DNA from: Zetaproteobacteria bacterium
GTDB lineage: Bacteria > Pseudomonadota > Zetaproteobacteria > Mariprofundales > Mariprofundaceae
Reading direction: 5' to 3'
NCBI GenBank assembly: GCA_021545625.1
Contig: JAJRVH010000083.1
Span: 1 to 5,830, forward strand
DNA length: 5,830 bases
Below the pieces are notes generated by a model. That model did not search any database. It worked only from the letters and a program-made list of their open reading frames with translations, and was not told the DNA's origin. Made by a program: the position numbers and the translations under genes. The stretch's first letter is position 1. Every line of letters begins with the position of its first letter. Positions 1 to 4,751 of this stretch are shown one piece after another.

Positions 1-1013
1 AGTAGCTCTCCAGCATCCTCTCGGGCATCGTCACCCTCGACAGCGAGAACCCAGCCACCGGCAAGCGGGACAGGCTGAACCGGGTCTATGACTTCGCCTG
101 CGGCTCGGGCTCGCTGCTGCTGAATGTCCGGCGGCACCTGGGCAAACACGGCATCGGCAAGCTCTACGGACAGGAAAAGAACATCACCACCTACAACCTG
201 GCCCGGATGAACATGCTGCTGCATGGCGTGCGCGATACCGAGTTCGAAATCCATCACGGCGACAGCCTGGAAAACGATTGGGATATCCTGCGCGAGATGA
301 ACCCGGCGAAAAAGGTGGAATTCGACGCCGTGGTCGCCAATCCGCCCTTCAGCTACAAGTGGAACCCGAGCGAAGAGATGGCGAAGGATTTCCGCTTCAA
401 GGACTACGGGCTCGCGCCCAAGTCCGCGGCCGACTTCGCCTTCCTGTTGCATGGCTTCCACTTCCTGGCCAAGGACGGCGCCATGGCGATCATTTTGCCG
501 CACGGCGTGCTGTTCCGGGGTGGCGCTGAGAAAAAGATCCGCACCAAGCTCCTCAGGGATGGCAACATCGACACCGTCATCGGCCTGCCGGCCAAGCTCT
601 TCTATTCCACCGGCATTCCGGTCTGCATCCTGGTGCTGAAGAAGTGCAAGCGCACCGATGACGTTCTTTTCATCAATGCCTCCGAACTCTACCAACCGGG
701 CAAACGCCAGAATACCCTGCTGCCTGAACATATCGAGAAGATCGTTGACACTTACCAGTATCGCCGGGAGGTCAAGGAGGCGCTTGATAACGGTGCCATA
801 TTCGCCTCCCGGTGCGTGAGCCTGGAAGAGATCGAGGAAGAGCACGATTTCAATCTCAACATCTCGCGCTATGTGAGCACCGCCAAGCCAGAGGAGCCGG
901 TGGATCTAGCGCAGGTGCATACAGAACTCACTGATCTGGCAGGAAAGATATCCGAAGCCACCCGGAAACATAACGAGTTTCTCAAAGAACTTGGTCTGCC
1001 AGAGCTTCCATGA
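1..1013 (+). CDS. hsdM: Type I restriction-modification DNA methyltransferase subunit HsdM, C-terminal part (left-truncated, possible nonsense codon)
   Basis: This is the modification subunit of a type I RM system, which with HsdS methylates adenine in a bipartite DNA site using S-adenosylmethionine. Coding frame is open from position 6 to the TGA at 1011-1013, giving 335 residues, so coding begins well before the first ATG at 207. The SAM-binding motif DFACGSGS lies at 90-113 and the catalytic N6-adenine motif NPPF at 339-350. The tail (NEFLKELGLPELP) is a typical complete HsdM C-terminus. Roughly the first 150-200 residues of a normal protein of about 500 residues lie outside the window. 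A TAG sits in frame at 3-5; the next residues (LSSILSGIVTL) are still family-like, so this may be a real nonsense mutation (for example GAG to TAG) or an edge artefact. The stop overlaps an ATG at 1010-1012 (ATGA), as if coupled to hsdS, but no HsdS is encoded after it. Family assignment is firm; functionality is doubtful. Confidence 0.9.
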
Positions 1014-1059
1014 GTCCCCAAAAGAGAGAACCAGGAAGAGGGGAGCCGCTTTCCAAGCC

Positions 1060-1336
1060 CCGCGCACGAAGATCGCTTTTCTGCTGGTGGACGGCCTCGC
1101 CCTGGACCAATGGATCGCCTTGCGCGAGGTGCTCGGAGAGCTGGATTCGAAGCTGCGGTTCCGTGAGAACGCCGTTTTCGCCTGGATTCCCACCATCACC
1201 TCGGTTTCCCGGCAGGCCGCCGATCTACTTCCCGGCGAGTATCCAATACCACAGATAAGGAGCTTGGACACAGTTCTGGGTCGATCAGGGGCTTCACGCA
1301 AATGAGGTGGCTTATGCCAGGGGTCCGGGCGACCTG
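1060..1336 (+). pseudogene. PglZ-domain protein remnant, internal fragment with several frameshifts
   Basis: PglZ proteins have an alkaline-phosphatase fold and are core components of BREX/Pgl phage-defence systems. Frame 1 from 1060 reads PRTKIAFLLVDGLALDQW and then FAWIPTITSVSRQA; this carries the likely metal-binding Asp (VDG) and the nucleophile-region Thr (PT.TSVSRQ). The family-like sequence then moves to frame 2 at about 1211 (GRPPIYFPASI), to frame 3 at 1245 (NTTDKE, 1245-1262), and back to frame 2 at 1262 (AWTQFWVDQGLHANEVAYA and on to GPGDL, ending 1336). Read together, the pieces form a continuous PglZ-like stretch of about 90 residues, whereas whole family proteins have several hundred. 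Both termini are missing. The fragment lies 47 bp after hsdM. PglZ identity is recognised from remembered family motifs, not from a search; the BREX subtype cannot be decided. Confidence 0.75.
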
Positions 1337-1428
1337 TCTGCGTGCGGACACGCACAGGCAGGCGCTCGCGGCGCAGGCAGGGAAAGCCTGCCAGCGGCGA
1401 AGGGGCCTGCCGAAGCACCGGCGAAGAC
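1337..1428 (+). other. Unassigned GC-rich junction between the PglZ and helicase remnants
   Basis: After the last recognisable PglZ residues all three plus frames remain open for a while, but none gives a sequence I recognise. Frame 2 gives a low-complexity Ala/Gly-rich read, and frames 1 and 3 give Arg-rich reads ending at 1456 and 1439. The stretch is rich in GGCAGG/CCTGCC, with an imperfectly delimited inverted repeat near 1374-1390 that has no T-run. It probably marks a deletion that removed the C-terminal part of pglZ and joined it to the leader of the next gene. Confidence 0.4.
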
Positions 1429-1435
1429 AGAGAGG
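1429..1435 (+). promoter_or_regulatory. Ribosome binding site of the helicase-like remnant
   Basis: AGAGAGG lies 6 nt before a GTG at 1442-1444. This pairing fixes GTG 1442 as the original start of the downstream remnant, rather than the GTG at 1307 that lies in the same open frame but falls inside PglZ-like sequence. Confidence 0.55.
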
Positions 1436-1441
1436 TTGATC

Positions 1442-1716
1442 GTGAAGCCGAAACTTGATCGGATCGAGTACCGCAGAGGCATGCTTGAGAAAGGAGTAAA
1501 GCCCCAAAACCTTCCGGTCACGATTTGGCGGGATGAGGATATTCCCTCGGATATTCTGAAGGCCATCGACCATGAGAATCTTCTCGCTCTCGGGGCGTGT
1601 ACGGAAACGAGGCCATTGGTGATCCGGTTCAATATGACCACCTGAAGCTGGTTCTGAAAGGTCGTGTGCGTTACCTGTTAGCCGACGAGGTTGGACTCGG
1701 CTTCGAATCAGCCTGA
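1442..1716 (+). pseudogene. Helicase-like (probably SNF2/DEAD superfamily 2) N-terminal remnant, frameshifted and cut inside Walker A
   Basis: The reading starts at GTG 1442 behind a good ribosome binding site. Frame 2 gives KPKLDRIEYRRGMLEKGVK and continues to ENLLALG at 1594; frame 1 then continues from 1597 with VYGNEAIGDPVQYDHLKLVL and RVRYLLADEVGLG to 1701. The RYLLADEVGLG block is the start of the Walker A motif of SNF2/RapA-like helicases, normally followed by K-T. Here it is followed by FESA and a stop at 1714-1716, so the ATP-binding lysine and everything after it are gone. The frame change at about 1592-1597 amounts to -1 or +2. About 85 residues remain of a family whose members usually exceed 500. 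Helicases of this type accompany PglZ in several BREX types and in DISARM, which supports a common defence origin. Identity of residues before the Walker A block is inferred from continuity only. Confidence 0.6.
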
Positions 1717-1824
1717 AGGCAGCTGTCTACAACATCCAACGGCTGTGCTATCTCAAATCCGCAGGAGTACTCCCCCTGAAGAGCAGGGCTGCAGCGTGAT
1801 GGGCTCGAAACCGGGGCCTTCAGG
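1712..1824. repeat. Inverted repeat CCTGAAGGC / GCCTTCAGG
   Basis: A perfect 9-bp inverted repeat has arms at 1712-1720 and 1816-1824, about 95 bp apart. The core CCTGAAG also occurs in direct orientation at 1641-1647 and 1775-1781. The arms are too far apart for a terminator and too short to be convincing transposon ends. Chance occurrence is possible. Confidence 0.3.
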
Positions 1825-1944
1825 TTACCCAAAACGCCTGCCTCAGCAGTATTCCGCCAATCAACAAGGAAAACAGACGCGCCGATCTCACCATCAACAA
1901 AATGGAAGCCTCAAAATGACGGTTGATCGAGGTCCCCAGAAACA
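1717..1944. other. Gene-poor junction region
   Basis: No protein family is recognisable on either strand here. The 1800-1945 part looks more AT-rich than the genes on either side. It holds a short hairpin (CCCTG 1774-1778, loop AAGAG, CAGGG 1784-1788) without a T-run, and the CCTGAAGGC inverted repeat described separately. A plus-strand open frame from 1691 gives a Gln/Ser/Pro-rich sequence with no family features, and a minus-strand 41-codon frame is listed with low confidence. The region joins the truncated helicase on one side to the truncated isochorismatase on the other, so it is either filler between two deletion points or the remains of an inserted element. Confidence 0.5.
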
Positions 1945-1945
1945 T
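1820..1945 (-). CDS. Possible 41-residue hydrophobic peptide, doubtful
   Basis: On the minus strand an ATG at 1945-1943 overlaps the TAA that ends the isochorismatase remnant (TAATG), and the frame runs to TGA at 1822-1820. The product begins MFLGTSINRHFEASILLMV and continues into a stretch (ARLFSLLIGGILL) able to span a membrane. No family is recognised. The start would depend on translational coupling to a gene that is itself broken, so the frame is more likely fortuitous, or the C-terminal end of another lost membrane protein. Confidence 0.15.
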   Translation of the reverse strand: MFLGTSINRHFEASILLMVRSARLFSLLIGGILLRQAFWVT

Positions 1946-2164
1946 TAGCTGCGTAGTTCGTCCAGCTCCTGATAATCATCCGTGAAAAGGATCGGCGTCG
2001 AAATGATCGTGACGGGTGACTCCCCCAGCGCCCGAAGCGTATCCAGCGTATTGGCCAGCACGGCTCCCGCATCGCTTTCGTATAACGGCGTGCAGAATGC
2101 CGTCGGCAGCGAAATAATCGTTCTGGTAGCCGATCAGGATAAGGGCGGTTTTTTCCGGATTTAT
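1945..2164 (-). pseudogene. Isochorismatase-like cysteine hydrolase, N-terminal remnant with lost start codon and frameshift
   Basis: Isochorismatase-family hydrolases use an Asp-Lys-Cys triad on amide or enol-ether substrates. The minus-strand reading from 2164 gives (I/M)NPEKTALILIGYQNDYF and on to ILHAV at 2084. After one extra base at 2083 it resumes in another frame as YESDAGAVLANTLDTLRAL and then PVTIISTPILFTDDYQEL, ending at TAA 1947-1945. The QND Asp is the expected first triad residue; the Lys and Cys lie in the missing C-terminal two-thirds. About 72 residues remain of roughly 180-200. The codon where Met is expected reads ATA, with a well-placed GAGAGG ribosome binding site upstream. 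It lies 61 bp after the glucokinase stop on the same strand, so it was probably the third gene of the glgA operon. Family assignment is good; the substrate is unknown. Confidence 0.75.
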
Positions 2165-2170
2165 GCAGGG

Positions 2171-2176
2171 CCTCTC
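2171..2176 (-). promoter_or_regulatory. Ribosome binding site of the isochorismatase remnant
   Basis: GAGAGG on the minus strand lies 6 nt before the ATA at 2164-2162. No ATG, GTG or TTG in the isochorismatase frame sits at a suitable distance, which indicates that this ATA stands where an ATG start used to be. Confidence 0.5.
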
Positions 2177-2225
2177 ATGCGCTTGGATACAGCACCTATA
2201 TACCATGGGCGGCGGAAAATCCAGA

Positions 2226-3164
2226 TCATGCCTTTTCCTGCAGCCGGTGGGCGAGGCTTGCGGCCCCCAGCAGACCGGCATGATCCGTGAGCGCGGATCG
2301 ACGAATCCTGATGCGGTCGCGCAGTGGCGCGATCAGCAGTCGGTCCGTTTCCCTGGCCAGTTCGGGATATAAAAATTCCCAGGCGCCGGTCAGGCCGCCG
2401 CTGACCGTGATCGTGGCGATATCCAGAAGTTTGATCGCCTCGGCCAGCGCACGTCCGAGATAGAGTCCCGCTTCCCCGATCATGCGCATTGCCGTTGCAT
2501 CGCCGCGCAATGCCGCGGCATGGACACCGGCGCTGTCCAGCTGCCGGCCGGTTGCCTCCCGGTAGCGTGCGGCTACGGCCGTGGCCGAGGCATAGGCCTC
2601 GACGCAGCCGCGCCCGCCGCAGCCGCACGGGCGGGATGTTTCGTCATGGCAAACGCGCAGATGGCCGAGTTCCATGGCCATGCCGTGTTCGCCGGTATAA
2701 GGAAGGCCATCGAGGATCAGGCCTCCGCCGACCCCGGTGCCGAGCGTGATATGCAGAAGCGAGGAAGCCCCGCGGCCGGCACCGAAGGCATGCTCTCCGA
2801 TCGCGGCGCACAGGGCGTCGTTCTGTGCGGCGACCGGCAGGTCGAGCCGTTGGGACAAGGCTTCGGCCAGTCTGAAGTCGCGCAGGTCGGGCAGATTGGG
2901 TGAGGCAGCCAGAATGCCCGATCCGCCGATAAAGAAACCGGGGAAGCCGATGCCGACAGCCGTCACGGCATGCGTCCGGATCAGCGGCAACATCGCTTCC
3001 GCAAGGGTGTCGAGTACGTGTTGTTCGGCCTGTCTGGCGGATTGGTGACGGCTGGCGCTGATGCTTGCCCTGATCTTTGTCTCCCCGCGGATTTCGCCAT
3101 TTATGCCGATCATGGCCAGGCGCAGATGGGTGCCGCCGACATCGGCGCCCAGCACGAGAGTCAT
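2226..3164 (-). CDS. glk: ROK-family glucokinase
   Basis: A cytoplasmic sugar kinase of the ROK family, most likely phosphorylating glucose to glucose-6-phosphate with ATP. It has 312 residues, the usual ROK length. The N-terminal phosphate-binding motif DVGGT is at residues 8-12, the catalytic-Asp pair N115-D116 follows, the second phosphate motif GTGVGGG is at 142-148, and the ROK signature ELGH ends at His168. His168 with Cys180, Cys182 and Cys187 (CGCGGRGC) form the zinc site typical of ROK kinases. The ATG at 3164-3162 overlaps the glgA stop by 4 bp (ATGA), with AGGA just before it inside glgA, so translation is probably coupled. With glgA it links glucose salvage to glycogen metabolism. 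Another ROK sugar such as fructose or N-acetylmannosamine cannot be excluded from sequence alone. The symbol is given by function; this is not the E. coli-type Glk fold family. Confidence 0.88.
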   Translation of the reverse strand: MTLVLGADVGGTHLRLAMIGINGEIRGETKIRASISASRHQSARQAEQHVLDTLAEAMLPLIRTHAVTAVGIGFPGFFIGGSGILAASPNLPDLRDFRLAEALSQRLDLPVAAQNDALCAAIGEHAFGAGRGASSLLHITLGTGVGGGLILDGLPYTGEHGMAMELGHLRVCHDETSRPCGCGGRGCVEAYASATAVAARYREATGRQLDSAGVHAAALRGDATAMRMIGEAGLYLGRALAEAIKLLDIATITVSGGLTGAWEFLYPELARETDRLLIAPLRDRIRIRRSALTDHAGLLGAASLAHRLQEKA

Positions 3165-4633
3165 CCGTCCTGCCCCTTCGGATACAGCAGACTTTCGTAC
3201 AGTTTGGCATAGGCCTTTGCCGAAGGCTGCCAGGATGAATCCCGTTTCATCGCCCGCGAGCGGATGCGCGACCAGGCTCCGGGCCGGCGATAGATCGACA
3301 CCGCCTGCTCGACCGCGCGATCAAAGGCCGCAGGCGTTGCCTCGATGAAATGGAAACCGGTTCCGCGGGCCTTGTCTGCCTGATAGTCAATCACGGTATC
3401 GCGCAAGCCGCCGGTGGCTCGCACGACCGGCACATTGCCGTAACGCATGGCCATCAGCTGTCCCAGTCCGCAGGGCTCGAAGCGGGAGGGCATCAGGAAG
3501 ATGTCGCCGGCCGCATAGATGCGCCGGGCCAGCGCTTCGTCGAAGCCGCAATGAAAATACATCTGGCGGGGGTGGGCCGCAGCCAGACGGTGCAGCTCCT
3601 GCTCACTGTGCATGTCGCCCGAGCCGAGCACGACCAGCTGCCAGCCGCGTTCCAGCCAGGTCGCCACGTTGGCGATCAGCAGATCAATGCCTTTCTGTTC
3701 GGCCAGCCGGGAGATCAGGGTCAGCAGAGGCGCATCCGTTTGCTCATCCAGCCCGCATTGGGTCTGCAGGGCTGCCTTGCACCTTTTCTTGCCGGCAACC
3801 TTGCCGGGGCCGTAAGGGCTTTCGATGATCAGGTCAGTCGCCGGATTCCAGTGGTCGACATCCAGGCCGTTGACGATGCCGTGCAGGCGGCCGGCATGAT
3901 GGCGCAGGAAGCCTTCCAGATGGCAGCCGTATTCCGGCGTCATGATCTCTTCGGCATAGGAGGGGCTGACGGTTGTAATGGCATCGGCGGCCTCGATGCC
4001 GCCCTTCATGCAGTTGATCTGGCCGTGGAACTCGTAGCCATCCTGATGAAAATAATGGCTCGGTAGACCGAGGCGATGGATCCAGTCGGCAGGGAAAATG
4101 CCCTGATAGGCCAGGTTGTGGATCGTGTAGACGGTTCTGGCGCCGGCAATGCGGGCATGATGCTGGTACTGGGTTTTCAGCAGCAACGGGATCATGCCGG
4201 TTTGCCAGTCGTGGCAGTGCAGAATGTCGACCGGTTCGTCCAGCAGGGCGGCGGCTTCGAGCGCGACGCGGTCGAACAGCAGAAAGCGAAGAAGGTTGTC
4301 ATCATAGGCGCCGCCCGGTGGCCCGTACAGACCGTCGCGGTCGTACAGTTCATCCTGTTCGACAAGCACGAAACGGAGTCCGTCGACCACAGCTTCGTGC
4401 AGCGGGCAATGGTGCTGTGCGCCGTCGGCCCACATCCCGATCGAACGGTTCAGCGGTGTGGTGCGGATATTGTTGGCGAAAAGATGGCGGCGGTAGAAAG
4501 GCAGGATGATGGTCAGACGGTGGCCGAGCTGTTGCAGGGCGCGCGGCAGGGAGCCCGTGACATCGGCCAGGCCGCCGGTCTTGGCCAGCGGGGCCGCCTC
4601 CGAGGCGATAAAAACAATGTTCAGATTTCCCAT
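3161..4633 (-). CDS. glgA: Glycogen synthase, ADP-glucose type (GT5)
   Basis: Transfers glucose from ADP-glucose to the non-reducing end of alpha-1,4-glucan, elongating glycogen in the cytoplasm. At 490 residues it is close to the 477 of E. coli GlgA. The substrate-binding KTGGLADV motif is at residues 18-25 and HDWQTG at 141-146. The C-terminal GT-B half carries SRLAEQKG at 308-315 (conserved Arg and Lys for the ADP-glucose phosphates) and EPCGLGQ at 386-392 with the conserved catalytic-site Glu386, followed by ATGGLRDTV. The start is fixed by an AGGGAGGGA ribosome binding site and the typical N-terminus (NIVFIASEAAPLAKTGGL). It is first in a minus-strand operon, overlapping the glucokinase gene by 4 bp, and is divergent from the FHA-GAF-cyclase gene. 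No glgB or glgC lies in the window. No damage seen. Confidence 0.96.
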   Translation of the reverse strand: MGNLNIVFIASEAAPLAKTGGLADVTGSLPRALQQLGHRLTIILPFYRRHLFANNIRTTPLNRSIGMWADGAQHHCPLHEAVVDGLRFVLVEQDELYDRDGLYGPPGGAYDDNLLRFLLFDRVALEAAALLDEPVDILHCHDWQTGMIPLLLKTQYQHHARIAGARTVYTIHNLAYQGIFPADWIHRLGLPSHYFHQDGYEFHGQINCMKGGIEAADAITTVSPSYAEEIMTPEYGCHLEGFLRHHAGRLHGIVNGLDVDHWNPATDLIIESPYGPGKVAGKKRCKAALQTQCGLDEQTDAPLLTLISRLAEQKGIDLLIANVATWLERGWQLVVLGSGDMHSEQELHRLAAAHPRQMYFHCGFDEALARRIYAAGDIFLMPSRFEPCGLGQLMAMRYGNVPVVRATGGLRDTVIDYQADKARGTGFHFIEATPAAFDRAVEQAVSIYRRPGAWSRIRSRAMKRDSSWQPSAKAYAKLYESLLYPKGQDG

Positions 4634-4635
4634 AA

Positions 4636-4644
4636 TCCCTCCCT
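4636..4644 (-). promoter_or_regulatory. glgA ribosome binding site
   Basis: AGGGAGGGA on the minus strand ends 2 nt before the ATG at 4633-4631, with its GGGAGG core 4 nt away. It is a strong Shine-Dalgarno sequence and confirms the glgA start. Confidence 0.7.
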
Positions 4645-4659
4645 GATATGCCGGCCCGC

Positions 4660-4720
4660 ATCTTACCAGATCCTTGCCCCCGGCAGAACCGCAGGTCGGG
4701 CGGAGGCGGCGGGAATTGTA
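4660..4720 (-). promoter_or_regulatory. Candidate glgA promoter(s)
   Basis: On the minus strand TAAGAT at 4665-4660 is preceded by TGG, giving an extended -10 (TGnTAAGAT) with only a weak -35; it would give a leader of about 20 nt. Farther upstream TACAAT at 4720-4715 matches the -10 consensus at 5 of 6 positions and directly follows the A-tract. Either could drive glgA-glk; the choice cannot be made from sequence. No clear CRP-type palindrome was seen in the 118-bp intergenic region. Confidence 0.3.
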
Positions 4721-4745
4721 TTTTTTTTCGTTTGCGGGCTAAAAT
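4716..4745 (+). promoter_or_regulatory. Candidate promoter of the FHA-GAF-cyclase gene
   Basis: TTGTAT at 4716-4721 (3 of 6 to the -35 consensus) and TAAAAT at 4740-4745 (5 of 6 to the -10 consensus) are separated by 18 nt, with an eight-T run in the spacer. Transcription would begin about 6-7 nt after the -10, at or next to the ATG at 4752, so the message could be leaderless. The TTGTAT hexamer overlaps the minus-strand TACAAT candidate for glgA, so the two divergent promoters may compete. Confidence 0.35.
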
Positions 4746-4751
4746 GCAGAC

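Noticed and set aside
1374..1390. Inverted repeat around GGCAGG/CCTGCC as a terminator
   Set aside because: The stem is about 6 bp with no following T-run, and the GGCAGG word is common in this GC-rich stretch.
1307..1645. A single 112-residue protein starting at GTG 1307
   Set aside because: The first part is the tail of the PglZ fragment and the last part is the helicase-like piece in its first frame; they share an open frame only by chance of the junction.
1799..1826. A tRNA T-arm-like sequence on the minus strand (GGTTTCGAGCCC)
   Set aside because: The flanking bases do not form a proper T-stem, and no acceptor, D or anticodon arm can be built around it.
1691..1948. An 85-codon plus-strand open frame starting at TTG
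   Set aside because: It starts inside the helicase Walker A sequence in another frame, is Gln/Ser/Pro-rich, and has no recognisable domain.
2161..2628. A 155-codon minus-strand open frame overlapping the glucokinase end
   Set aside because: It is out of frame with the clear ROK kinase and is Arg/Gly-rich shadow sequence.
4634..4751. CRP-type operator or riboswitch between glgA and the cyclase gene
   Set aside because: No TGTGA-N6-TCACA-like palindrome and no extended structured leader could be seen in the 118 bp.
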